Positions 17,447 through 25,683 of a stretch of DNA of 64,000 nucleotides are shown piece after piece; position 1 is the first letter of the stretch; every line of letters starts with the position of its first letter. A model generated the notes under the pieces. The model did not search any database, had not been told where the DNA came from, and saw nothing but the letters and a program-made list of their open reading frames with translations. The stretch is from Mycolicibacterium iranicum (GTDB lineage Bacteria; Actinomycetota; Actinomycetes; Mycobacteriales; Mycobacteriaceae): contig NZ_JACHVU010000012.1 in the NCBI RefSeq assembly GCF_014190915.1, positions 1 through 64,000 of the forward strand. The letters are read 5' to 3'. The position numbers and the translations under genes were made by a program.

Positions 17447-18190
17447 ATGACGGACAACGACGGCGTACGCCTCCAGAAGGTGTTGTCACAGGCGGGAATT
17501 GCGTCGCGCCGGGTCGCCGAGAAGATGATCCTGGACGGACGCGTGGAGATCGACGACCGGATCGTCACCGAGCTCGGTACCCGCGTGGATCCGTCGGTCT
17601 CGGTGATCCGGGTCGACGGCGCCCGCATCACCGTCGACGACACGCTGGTGCATCTGGCGATCAACAAACCGCGCGGCATGCATTCCACGATGTCCGACGA
17701 CCGTGGCCGACCCTGCGTCGGCGACCTAGTCGAGCACCGGGTCCGTGGCAACAAGAAGCTGTTCCATGTGGGGCGCCTCGACGCCGACACCGAGGGCCTG
17801 CTGCTGTTGACCAACGACGGCGAGCTCGCCCACCGGCTCATGCACCCCTCGTTCGAGGTGCCCAAATCGTATGTGGCCACCGTGATGGGAACGGTGCCGC
17901 GCGGACTGGGCCGCAAGCTGCGCGACGGGATCGAGCTCGACGACGGCCCGGTTCGGCTCGACGACTTCGCGGTGGTCGACACGGTCCCGGGCCGCACCCT
18001 GGTGCGGGTGACGCTGCACGAGGGGCGCAAGCGCATCGTCCGGCGCCTGTTGGCCGAGGTCGGATTCCCCGTGCAGGAACTGGTGCGCACCGACATCGGC
18101 GCGGTCACGCTGGGCGACCAGCGGCCGGGCAGCATCCGTGTGCTGACCCAGAAGGAGATCGGCGAACTGTACAAGGCGGTGGGCTTGTGA
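17447..18190 (+). CDS. rluB: 23S rRNA pseudouridine synthase, RluB/RsuA family
   Basis: A 247-aa protein with an N-terminal S4 RNA-binding domain (LQKVLSQAGIASRRVAEKMI) and a catalytic domain with the signature GRLDADTEGLLLLTNDG. The nucleophile is Asp112. The neighbourhood (scpB upstream, cmk overlapping downstream) is the usual actinobacterial and Firmicute arrangement. The exact rRNA target (RluB, RluE or RsuA type) cannot be fixed from sequence alone. Confidence 0.92.
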   Translation: MTDNDGVRLQKVLSQAGIASRRVAEKMILDGRVEIDDRIVTELGTRVDPSVSVIRVDGARITVDDTLVHLAINKPRGMHSTMSDDRGRPCVGDLVEHRVRGNKKLFHVGRLDADTEGLLLLTNDGELAHRLMHPSFEVPKSYVATVMGTVPRGLGRKLRDGIELDDGPVRLDDFAVVDTVPGRTLVRVTLHEGRKRIVRRLLAEVGFPVQELVRTDIGAVTLGDQRPGSIRVLTQKEIGELYKAVGL

Positions 18191-18873
18191 GCCATTCCCT
18201 GGTGATCGCGATCGACGGGCCGGCGGGCACCGGAAAGTCCTCCGTCGCACGGGGTTTGGCGTCGGCACTGCAGGCCGGTTACCTCGACACGGGTGCGATG
18301 TACCGCATCGTCACCCTGAGCGTGCTGCGTTCGGGGATCGATCTGGCCGACCCGGCGGCTATCGCGGCCGCGGTCGACGGTGTGGAACTGGCGGTGGGAC
18401 ATGAGCCCGGGGAGGACATTTCCTTCCTCGCGGGCGAGGATGTGTCGGCAGAGATCCGCGGCGACGCGGTCACCAAGGCCGTCTCGGCGGTCTCGGCGGT
18501 GCCCGAGGTCCGTGCGCGGCTGGTCGACCTCCAGCGCGAACTCGCCTCCGCGCCGGGCAATGTCGTCGTCGAGGGACGCGACATCGGCACCGTCGTGCTG
18601 CCGGACGCGGACGTGAAGATCTTCCTGACCGCCTCGGCGGAGGTGCGCGCACAGCGGCGCCACGACCAGAACATCGCCAGAGGGCTTGCCAGCGACTACG
18701 AGGACGTCCTGGCCGATGTGCGGCGCCGGGATCACCTCGACTCCACCCGCGCGGTCTCTCCGCTGCGGGCCGCCGACGACGCGGTCGTCGTCGACACCAG
18801 TGACATGAGCCAGGACGAGGTCGTCGCGCACCTGACCGAGCTGGTCGAACAGAAAGTTGGTGCGCCCCGATGA
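18187..18873 (+). CDS. cmk: Cytidylate kinase
   Basis: A 228-aa NMP kinase that phosphorylates CMP and dCMP. Walker A is DGPAGTGKSSVARGLA at the N-terminus, followed by YLDTGAMYRIVT, GRDIGTVVLPDADVKIFLTA and a C-terminal DTSDMSQDEVV, all typical of Cmk. The GTG start overlaps the rluB stop, and the cmk stop overlaps the der ATG by 4 nt. Confidence 0.95.
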   Translation: MSHSLVIAIDGPAGTGKSSVARGLASALQAGYLDTGAMYRIVTLSVLRSGIDLADPAAIAAAVDGVELAVGHEPGEDISFLAGEDVSAEIRGDAVTKAVSAVSAVPEVRARLVDLQRELASAPGNVVVEGRDIGTVVLPDADVKIFLTASAEVRAQRRHDQNIARGLASDYEDVLADVRRRDHLDSTRAVSPLRAADDAVVVDTSDMSQDEVVAHLTELVEQKVGAPR

Positions 18874-20303
18874 CCGAAGAGAACAGCGCCGGCGCCGACG
18901 GCGTCTGGTTCGACGAAGGCGACTGGGAGCAGTGGTCGGAGGACGCAGACGTCGCCGAGGCCATCGACGAAGCGGCGGCGCCGCCGCCGGTGGTGGCCGT
19001 CGTCGGCCGTCCGAACGTCGGGAAGTCCACTCTGGTGAACCGGATCCTCGGCCGCCGGGAGGCGGTCGTCCAGGACATCCCCGGGGTGACCCGCGACCGC
19101 GTCTCCTACGACGCGAGCTGGTCGGGGCAACGCTTCGTCGTGCAGGACACCGGCGGGTGGGAACCCGACGCCAAGGGCTTGCAGCAGCTCGTCGCCGAGC
19201 AGGCTTCGGTGGCGATGCGGACCGCCGACGCCATCATCTTCGTCGTCGATTCCGTGGTCGGGGCGACCGCGGCCGACGAGGCGGCGGCGAAACTGCTCCA
19301 GCGCTCGGGCAAACCGGTGTTCCTGGCCGCCAACAAGGTCGACAACGAGCGGGGCGAGGCGGACGCCGCGGCCCTGTGGTCACTCGGCCTCGGGCAGCCG
19401 CACACGATCAGCGCCATCCACGGTCGCGGGGTGGCCGACCTGCTCGACACGGTCATCGAGGCGCTCCCGACGATCTCGGAGGTCGCGGGCGGCGGCGGGG
19501 GAGGGCCCCGTCGTGTCGCGCTGATCGGCAAACCGAACGTCGGCAAATCTTCACTGCTGAACCGACTTTCGGGCGACGAGCGGTCAGTCGTCCACGATGT
19601 GGCCGGTACGACCGTCGACCCCGTCGATTCGTTGATCGAGATGGACGGCAAGCTCTGGCGGTTCGTCGACACGGCGGGCCTGCGCCGCAAGGTCGGCCAG
19701 GCCAGCGGCCACGAGTTCTACGCCTCCGTGCGCACCCACGGCGCGATCGATTCGGCCGAGGTCGCGATCGTGCTCGTCGACGCCTCGCAGCCGCTGACCG
19801 AACAGGACCAGCGCGTCCTGTCGATGGTCATCGAGGCGGGCCGAGCGCTGGTACTCGCGTTCAACAAATGGGATCTCGTCGACGAGGATCGCCGCTACCT
19901 GCTCGACCGGGAGATCGACCTGCAGCTCGCGCAGCTGCAGTGGGCTCCCCGGGTGAACATCTCGGCCAAGACCGGCCGCGCCGTGCAGAAGCTCGTGCCG
20001 GCGCTGGAGACCTCACTGGCGTCCTGGGACAAGCGCATCACCACAGGCCAGTTGAACAACTTCCTCAAAGAGGTCGTCGCCGCCACACCACCGCCGGTGC
20101 GCGGCGGAAAGCAGCCACGGATCCTGTTCGCCACCCAGGCGACCGCCCGCCCTCCGACCTTCGTACTCTTCACCACCGGCTTCCTCGAGGCGGGTTACCG
20201 CCGGTTCCTGGAGCGGCGGCTGCGCGAGACGTTCGGCTTCGAGGGCAGCCCGATCCGGATCAACGTCCGGGTGCGGGAGAAGCGGGGCCCCAAGCGCCGA
20301 TAG
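18870..20303 (+). CDS. der: Ribosome biogenesis GTPase Der (EngA)
   Basis: A 477-aa GTPase for 50S subunit assembly with two tandem G domains. The first has GRPNVGKST from residue 46, DTGGWEPD and NKVD. The second has GKPNVGKSS near residue 220, DTAGLRRK and NKWD. A KH-like domain ends in IRINVRVREKRGPKRR. An acidic N-terminal extension of ~40 residues is usual in mycobacteria. It closes the scpA–scpB–rluB–cmk–der operon. Confidence 0.96.
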   Translation: MTEENSAGADGVWFDEGDWEQWSEDADVAEAIDEAAAPPPVVAVVGRPNVGKSTLVNRILGRREAVVQDIPGVTRDRVSYDASWSGQRFVVQDTGGWEPDAKGLQQLVAEQASVAMRTADAIIFVVDSVVGATAADEAAAKLLQRSGKPVFLAANKVDNERGEADAAALWSLGLGQPHTISAIHGRGVADLLDTVIEALPTISEVAGGGGGGPRRVALIGKPNVGKSSLLNRLSGDERSVVHDVAGTTVDPVDSLIEMDGKLWRFVDTAGLRRKVGQASGHEFYASVRTHGAIDSAEVAIVLVDASQPLTEQDQRVLSMVIEAGRALVLAFNKWDLVDEDRRYLLDREIDLQLAQLQWAPRVNISAKTGRAVQKLVPALETSLASWDKRITTGQLNNFLKEVVAATPPPVRGGKQPRILFATQATARPPTFVLFTTGFLEAGYRRFLERRLRETFGFEGSPIRINVRVREKRGPKRR

Positions 20304-20313
20304 GGTCGGTCGA

Positions 20314-21096
20314 GTGTCTGCACTCGACATGGTTCTCATCGCGCTGGCCGGTGTCGGGGCGGGGGCGATCAACGCCATCGTCGGCTCCGGCACGCTCATC
20401 ACTTTCCCGACCCTCGTGGCGCTGGGCTTCCCACCGGTGACGGCGACCATGTCGAACGCCGTGGGTCTCGTCGCAGGCGGGGTGTCGGGCACGTGGGGCT
20501 ATCGGCGCGAACTGCGGGGGCAGTGGAGCCGCCTGCGCTGGCAGCTCCCGGCGTCCTTCGTCGGCGCCGCCGGCGGGGCATGGCTGCTCCTGCACCTGCC
20601 CGAGCGGGTGTTCATCCAGATCGTCCCCGCACTTCTGATCCTGGCCCTGGTGCTGGTGGTGGTCGGCCCGAGGATCCAGGCCTGGGCGAAACGCCGCGCA
20701 GAGGCCTCGGGACGCGCCGCCGACCGGGTGTCCGCAGCGCGGATGACAGCGCTGGTGGCGGGGACCTTCGCCGTCGGCGTGTACGGCGGCTACTTCACCG
20801 CCGCACAGGGCATCCTGCTGATCGCGGTGATGGGCGCACTTCTGCCCGAGGACATGCAGCGCATGAATGCGGCGAAGAACCTGCTGTCGCTGGTCGTCAA
20901 CATCGTGGCCGCGGTGGCCTACACCGCGGTCGCATTCGACCGCATCAGCTGGGCTGCGGCGGGCCTCATCGCGGTCGGGTCGCTGCTCGGCGGATTCGTG
21001 GGTGCGCACTACGGTCGGCGCTTATCGCCGAATGTGCTGCGGGCCGTGATCGTGGTGGTGGGATTGATCGGGCTCTATCGGTTGTTGACCGTGTAG
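20314..21096 (+). CDS. TauE/SafE family sulfite/anion exporter
   Basis: A 260-aa integral membrane protein with about eight helices. The two TauE/SafE half-repeats each carry the conserved Gly-rich motif (AGAINAIVGSGTLITFPTL near the N-terminus, and GVYGGYFTAAQGILLIAVMG in the second half). The family exports sulfite, sulfoacetate or related organosulfur anions. The substrate here is not known. The GTG start lies 10 nt after der, so some readthrough is likely. A second, unrelated-length paralogue follows at 21309. Confidence 0.87.
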   Translation: MSALDMVLIALAGVGAGAINAIVGSGTLITFPTLVALGFPPVTATMSNAVGLVAGGVSGTWGYRRELRGQWSRLRWQLPASFVGAAGGAWLLLHLPERVFIQIVPALLILALVLVVVGPRIQAWAKRRAEASGRAADRVSAARMTALVAGTFAVGVYGGYFTAAQGILLIAVMGALLPEDMQRMNAAKNLLSLVVNIVAAVAYTAVAFDRISWAAAGLIAVGSLLGGFVGAHYGRRLSPNVLRAVIVVVGLIGLYRLLTV

Positions 21097-21138
21097 GCTT
21101 TCGAAGGTTTCCGGGTAAGTCTCGACGATGGGTTCACG

Positions 21139-21252
21139 ATGGCAGATCGCGTGCTGGTCACGCCGGCGCCGTCTGACGTGTCCGCGCTCGAGCCCTTCTG
21201 GCCGTCACGCCGCCTGATGGCGTTCGACGAGTGGTGTCGTCCGCGTCCCTGA
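21139..21252 (+). CDS. Possible short upstream ORF (37 aa) before the second TauE/SafE gene
   Basis: An ATG-started frame of 37 codons (MADRVLVTPAPSDVSALEPF at its start, ending WCRPRP) ends 56 nt before the second TauE/SafE permease. An overlapping frame from ATG 21128 contains two Cys codons. It has no domain. Cysteine-rich leader peptides that control sulfur genes are known in mycobacteria, but with few Cys codons here that link is only a guess. It may be random open sequence in GC-rich DNA. Confidence 0.25.
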   Translation: MADRVLVTPAPSDVSALEPFWPSRRLMAFDEWCRPRP

Positions 21253-21308
21253 CGCTCCCCACCCGTCCGTCCGGTCGCGCTTGCTGACCGCAGCCCCCGA
21301 AAGCAGCC

Positions 21309-22244
21309 ATGCGTTCGCTCCTCATCTTCACCCTCGTCGGCGTCGGAGCCCAACTCGTCGACGGCGCGCTCGGGATGGCGTTCGGCGTCACCGCCACCAC
21401 GCTGCTGGTGCTTTCCAATGTCGGCGCCGCGCAAGCCAGCGCCGCGGTGCACCTCGCCGAGGTCGGCACCACCTTCGCCTCGGGCCTGTCGCACTGGAAG
21501 TTCAAGAACATCGACTGGGCGATCGTCGGCAAGCTCGGTGCACCCGGTGCCGTCGGCGCGTTCCTCGGCGCGACGGTGTTGTCGTCTCTGTCGACCGAGC
21601 ATGCCGCGCCCCTGATGGCCGCGATCCTGGTCGCGATCGGTACCTACGTGTTGCTGCGGTTCTCCTTGCGCACACCGCTGACCATCGGCACGCGGGGCAG
21701 CAGCCACAGCGCGAAATTTCTGGCACCCCTCGGCCTGTTCGGCGGATTCATCGACGCCTCCGGCGGCGGCGGGTGGGGCCCGGTGACCACCAGCACGCTG
21801 CTCTCGCAGGGAAAGACGGCCCCACGGACCGTCATCGGGTCGGTCAGCGCCTCGGAATTCCTTGTTGCGGTGTCGGCGTCGCTGGGCTTCCTCGTCGGAC
21901 TGCGGGAGGAATTCCTGCAGAACTGGCCGGTGGTCGTCGGGCTCATGGTCGGCGGCGTCATCGCTGCGCCGCTGGCAGCGTGGCTGGTCAGCCGGATCAG
22001 CCCGGCCCTCCTCGGCACCGCGGTCGGCGGCGTGATCGTGCTGACCAACAGCCAGAAGCTGGTGCACTTCTTCGACATCCACTGGCCGTGGTCGACGGCC
22101 ATCTACTTATTGATCGTCGTGGCGTGGGTGTCTCTGGTGGTCCACGCGTGGCGCGTCTCGCGGGCACCGCGGTTCGCGCCGGCGACTGCAGATCCGGTCG
22201 ACGCAGCGCAGACCGACCCGGAGTCAGAACCGGTCGCGCGCTGA
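21309..22244 (+). CDS. TauE/SafE family permease
   Basis: A 311-aa membrane protein with the TauE/SafE repeats: LVDGALGMAFGVTATTLLV at the N-terminus and LGLFGGFIDASGGGGWGPVT in the middle, and about eight hydrophobic helices. The conserved Ser/Gly segment GGGGWGPVTTSTLL is typical of the subgroup often annotated as sulfite exporter. The hydrophilic C-terminus (~30 residues) overlaps the 3' end of the convergent photolyase gene by 21 bp. Confidence 0.87.
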   Translation: MRSLLIFTLVGVGAQLVDGALGMAFGVTATTLLVLSNVGAAQASAAVHLAEVGTTFASGLSHWKFKNIDWAIVGKLGAPGAVGAFLGATVLSSLSTEHAAPLMAAILVAIGTYVLLRFSLRTPLTIGTRGSSHSAKFLAPLGLFGGFIDASGGGGWGPVTTSTLLSQGKTAPRTVIGSVSASEFLVAVSASLGFLVGLREEFLQNWPVVVGLMVGGVIAAPLAAWLVSRISPALLGTAVGGVIVLTNSQKLVHFFDIHWPWSTAIYLLIVVAWVSLVVHAWRVSRAPRFAPATADPVDAAQTDPESEPVAR

Positions 22245-23720
22245 TTCCTGCTCCAGCACCGCGTCGAGGTCGCTGAGACGTTCCATCGACGACACCGCGC
22301 GCCGGGTGCGCATGTTCTTCGAGAGCCGGTCACGGTGGCGATGTGTGAAGGCCCAGTAGCCGGCGGTGAACGGGCAGGCGTCCTCGCCGACACGCTTCTT
22401 GGGGTCGTAGGCACAGTCGCCGCAGTGGTCGCTCATCTTGTTGATGTAGGCCCCGCCCGAGGTGTAGGGCTTGGTAGCGAGGAGTCCGCCGTCGGCGTGC
22501 TGGCTCATGCCGACCACGTTGGTGGGCATCACCCAGCGGAAGCCGTCCACATAGGCGGTGGCGAACCATTCGGTGAGTTCGTCGGGGCGGTAGCCGCGTT
22601 GCAGCGCGTGGCTGCCCAGGATCATCAGGCGCTGGATGTGGTGGGTCCAGCCGCGATCGTGGACGCCCTTGAGTGCGTGGTGCAGACACTGCGCGGTGAC
22701 CGCGTCGGCGTCGAGGTCGGCCCACCAGTCGGGCAGCGGAGTCCGGGCCTTCAGCTCGTTGTTCTCGCCGGTGTAGTCGGGACCGAAATGCCAGTAGAGG
22801 TGCCACATGTATTCGCGCCAGCCCAGGATCTGCCGGATGAATCCCTCGACCGCCGACAGCGGGGCCGCGTTGTCGCGGTAGGCCTGCTCGGCAGCCTCGA
22901 CGGCGTCGAGCGGGTGGAGAACGCCCAGGTTCAGCGGCACCGACAGCAGCGAGTGCGCCATGGCCCAGTCTTCGCTCATGATGGCGTCTTCGTAGCGGCC
23001 GAAGGTGGGTAGGCGCTGATCGATGAACCGCGTCAGTGCCCGCTTCGCCTCGCCGGGGGTGACGGCGAACAGGCGGGGTCCGTCGGCACCGACGGTGTCG
23101 AGGTCCATGGCGTCCAGGTCGCGGCGGACCTGTTCGTCGATGTCGTCCTCGCGAGGTTTGTAGGGGGCGGGCACATCGAGTCGCGCCTGCTTCTTCGGCG
23201 GTGGCTCCCGGTTGTCCTCGTCGAAGTTCCATCGATTCCCGACGGGGTCGGCACCGTTCATCAAGACGTCGAACCGGCGGCGCTGGTCGCGGTAGAAGTC
23301 CTCCATCCGGAAGCGGGTCCGTTCCCCGGCCCAGGTCTCGAAGTCCTTGCGGGGCAGCGCGAAGGTGGGGGTGGGGAGGACCTCGGCGACGAGCCCCCGC
23401 TCCTGAAGTCGGTTGACGAACGCTTCGGCGGCATGGGACGTCGGTTGATGGACGAGCACGGGACGTCTGATGCGGTTCAGGCCCTCGGTGTAGGTGGCGG
23501 CCTTGATCAACGTGGCGCGGTCTCCGAGGTCGCGGTCGGCGTGGCGCAGGGCGGACAGGACCAGGTGCAGCTTCTGGCGGTGGTAGCGGCGCTTCGCCAG
23601 CGCCGACGTCGCTTCGATGAGAACGACCTCGCGGTGGGCGTGCTCGCCGCCGTACACGGCCGGCCCGAGCTGGTCGGCGAACAGCCACAGGGGAGTGTCG
23701 TCGCGCGTCGTCGTCACCAT
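22224..23720 (-). CDS. FeS-type cryptochrome/photolyase-related protein (PhrB-like, probable (6-4) photolyase)
   Basis: A 498-aa protein of the deoxyribodipyrimidine photolyase-related family. N-terminal Rossmann-like part: LWLFADQLGPAVYGG. C-terminal FAD-binding helical part: FIRQILGWREYMWHLYWH, HALQRGYRPDELTEWFATAYVDGFRWVM. Four Cys that bind a 4Fe-4S cluster in this family are present: one in AQCLHHALKG and three in DHCGDCAYDP…GEDACPF. Bacterial members repair (6-4) photoproducts using light. The start is ATG, and the gene is divergent from the tRNA gene. Confidence 0.9.
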   Translation of the reverse strand: MVTTTRDDTPLWLFADQLGPAVYGGEHAHREVVLIEATSALAKRRYHRQKLHLVLSALRHADRDLGDRATLIKAATYTEGLNRIRRPVLVHQPTSHAAEAFVNRLQERGLVAEVLPTPTFALPRKDFETWAGERTRFRMEDFYRDQRRRFDVLMNGADPVGNRWNFDEDNREPPPKKQARLDVPAPYKPREDDIDEQVRRDLDAMDLDTVGADGPRLFAVTPGEAKRALTRFIDQRLPTFGRYEDAIMSEDWAMAHSLLSVPLNLGVLHPLDAVEAAEQAYRDNAAPLSAVEGFIRQILGWREYMWHLYWHFGPDYTGENNELKARTPLPDWWADLDADAVTAQCLHHALKGVHDRGWTHHIQRLMILGSHALQRGYRPDELTEWFATAYVDGFRWVMPTNVVGMSQHADGGLLATKPYTSGGAYINKMSDHCGDCAYDPKKRVGEDACPFTAGYWAFTHRHRDRLSKNMRTRRAVSSMERLSDLDAVLEQESARDRF

Positions 23721-23816
23721 GTGGAAGTACCCGTACCGACGCCGTCGACGCGGTTGGGATCTAGCGGTAAGCCTGCTGTAAGCTTTCGACCGCCGCCGGC
23801 GATCCCGGAGGCACCG

Positions 23817-23890
<74 letters not shown>

Positions 23891-23901
23891 CGAAGGTCAG
23901 A

Positions 23902-23933
23902 GGCACTTTCCGAAGTTTGGAAGGTGTCTTTTT
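23902..23933 (+). terminator. Terminator downstream of tRNA-Pro
   Basis: Arms GGCACTTTCC (23902–23911) and GGAAGGTGTC (23919–23928) pair across a 7-nt loop, with two G·U pairs, and are followed by five T. It lies 11 nt after the tRNA. Confidence 0.7.
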
Positions 23934-23968
23934 CCGTCCTTACCCAATCCCTGTAACCCAAACCGAGT

Positions 23969-24445
23969 TCACGACGGAAGTTTCGCGATGCGGCGGAAGT
24001 CTGTGATCAATGCACGATGTAGCTCATCGAGGCCGCTGGCCGACAGCACCTTAAGTTCCTCCATAGGATCGACCTCTTCTTGAAGCGAGGCGTAGTCCCA
24101 CTCCGCATCCGCATGGGCTTTCCATACGGCTTTTGCGCTTTCCGCGAGTTCATCGTCTAACAGCCGGATCTGCTCCACGATCAACTCCATCTGCCACACG
24201 TGCTGCTTGGTCTTTCGCTCCTCTCGGCCGGGCAGGCGTGAGCTGAAGTTCGATACGTACGCTTCGTATTCATCCCCGAGGTCACTCTGACGGTCTCGAG
24301 ACAGCTGGAGAAGATTACTTACGAGCTTCTGCAGCTCTTCGCGCCGCCACTTAATTGTGTCCCTGCGGGTTATCGCCCACTGCGTATAAAGGAAATTTGT
24401 GACAGTGCCTGCGACTGCCAGACCCGCGAATACTGTTGCCCACAC
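23969..24445 (-). CDS. Small membrane-anchored protein of unknown function
   Basis: A 158-aa protein with one N-terminal hydrophobic helix (VFAGLAVAGTVTNFLYTQWA) followed by a charged, helical, probably cytoplasmic domain (WRREELQKLVSNLLQLSRDR, VEQIRLLDDELAESAKAVWK). I do not recognise the family. Base composition is less GC-rich than the flanking core genes, which fits an acquired segment. It starts with GTG at 24445, 27 nt after the integrase remnant, in the same orientation. Confidence 0.6.
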   Translation of the reverse strand: MWATVFAGLAVAGTVTNFLYTQWAITRRDTIKWRREELQKLVSNLLQLSRDRQSDLGDEYEAYVSNFSSRLPGREERKTKQHVWQMELIVEQIRLLDDELAESAKAVWKAHADAEWDYASLQEEVDPMEELKVLSASGLDELHRALITDFRRIAKLPS

Positions 24446-24472
24446 GAAGCGCAGTATGCGCTAAGCATGAGC

Positions 24473-24823
24473 TCAGAGGCCAAGTACGGTCCCTAAACCG
24501 TTGACCGCAGCTCGCGCGGTGTCGTCCGAGGTAAGGCCGTAAAGATCGTCGGTAATGCGGATTGAGGAATGTCCGAGTAGATCGGCCGCGGCCGTGATGT
24601 GCACGCCTGATTCCAGCCAAGCGACCGCTGCGCTGTGGCGCATCGTGTGAGCGCCGACCTTCTCGATTCCGGCCTTCGCGGCCGCGAGTTCGACGGTGCG
24701 CAGGAGATTGCGCGGATCGACCATCGTGCCTAGCTCCGTGGCGAATACCATTTTGGCGTCGGTCTACCGATCACCCGCCGCGAGCCGTTCGGCCACTTGC
24801 TGTTTGCGCCAGGCCTTCAGTTT
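24473..24823 (-). pseudogene. Truncated phage-type tyrosine recombinase (integrase) with in-frame stop
   Basis: Only the C-terminal catalytic part survives: KLKAWRKQQVAERLAAGDR, then a TAG stop at 24766–24764, then in the same frame TDAKMVFATELGTMVDPRN, HTMRHSAAVAWLESG (H-x-x-R), DLLGHSSIRITDDLYG (H and Tyr nucleophile). The stop probably replaced a Trp codon (AGDRWTD is a common sequence in such integrases). The N-terminal DNA-binding half is missing and joins another gene near 24823. It was presumably the integrase of the element next to tRNA-Pro. It should be inactive. Confidence 0.8.
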
Positions 24824-25354
24824 GGCAATAGCTCTTCTCCGTCCCGGTAACGGATGTCGTCTCGGAGTGTTAGGAACGCGATCATGAAGTTCGGCGGTTG
24901 CGCTCCAGGGTTTGGGTTGAGTTGCTCGAGAACCATCAGGCCAAAGTTCTCGAATCCCATGAGCAGCCAGAGTGCCCCGTCGGCCACCGGGGTTGACCCT
25001 GCTCGCCTTGCCTAGGCGGGAAGTTCGCTCCCTCAGGTATGGGCAGACGATCGAGGAATACAGCGCACAGGAGAGATGGAGTGGGCCTGCAGTGTCGTGG
25101 GTGTGGTCGCTCTGTTCTATCCGGATGTCAGCAGCATCGCCTTGGGAGAATGTTCGATAGACGCGGTGCCCCTCTGCCATCTCGAAGCCGCACAACGCGC
25201 ACGCCCGGTTAATTGCTAAAGCAACCGTCCGGTCCATGTCGTTCCTACTGAAGGTGGGTTTTCCACTGAGGTAACCAGCCTCCGCTAAGACATAGAATCC
25301 ACGCTCATCTTGAGGTAACCCCTCGACCCAAGGTGGTGGCGGCGCCATCTCCAT
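24817..25354 (-). pseudogene. Frameshifted hypothetical gene of mobile-element type
   Basis: The N-terminal frame (from 25354) reads as a coherent protein with CALCGFEM, a His/Asp/Cys-rich segment (EQSDHTHDTAGPLHLSC) and CPYLRERTSRLGK, then SRVNPGGRRGTLAA. At about 24960 coherence moves to the +1 frame (MGFENFGLMVLEQLNPNPG, FMIAFLTLRDDIRYRDGEEL), which ends at 24817. The Cys pairs suggest zinc binding. I recall similar conserved genes from actinobacterial mobile elements but cannot name a function. A single indel would explain the shift. A sequencing error is the alternative. Confidence 0.6.
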
Positions 25355-25683
25355 AGTCGTTCCCCCTGTCTTGTGTTAGCGCTCACCTAAGTAACAGACC
25401 CGCTAGGGCTACCCCGTGCCAGTTTCGCCAGCCATGGCCCGAATGGCCTCTGCCAGGTGGGTTTACCCGTTCGCCAACTCCCGCGTGGAAGCATTCTGGG
25501 TGCTGCGAGCGACAGCCCGGAACTCGTTGGCTGCGGTGGTGGCCCACTGTGCGGCGGTGTCGTTCATGGCCGAGAAAGTAGCGGATGTGTCTGACACGAG
25601 GTGCGGCGATCCACCGTCACCGCCGGTGACCCTAGGGGAGTGCTGCGTGCGTGCGCTGGGTCCAAGCGGACGTAATCTCACAA
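25355..25683. other. Gap without a convincing gene, upstream of the SIR2 gene
   Basis: About 330 bp separate the frameshifted gene from the SIR2-like gene. Short frames exist on both strands (for example a minus-strand frame ending near 25463 that contains NDTAAQWATTAANEFRAVAR), but none has a recognisable domain or a clear start. The right part should hold the promoter of the SIR2-like gene. Confidence 0.4.
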
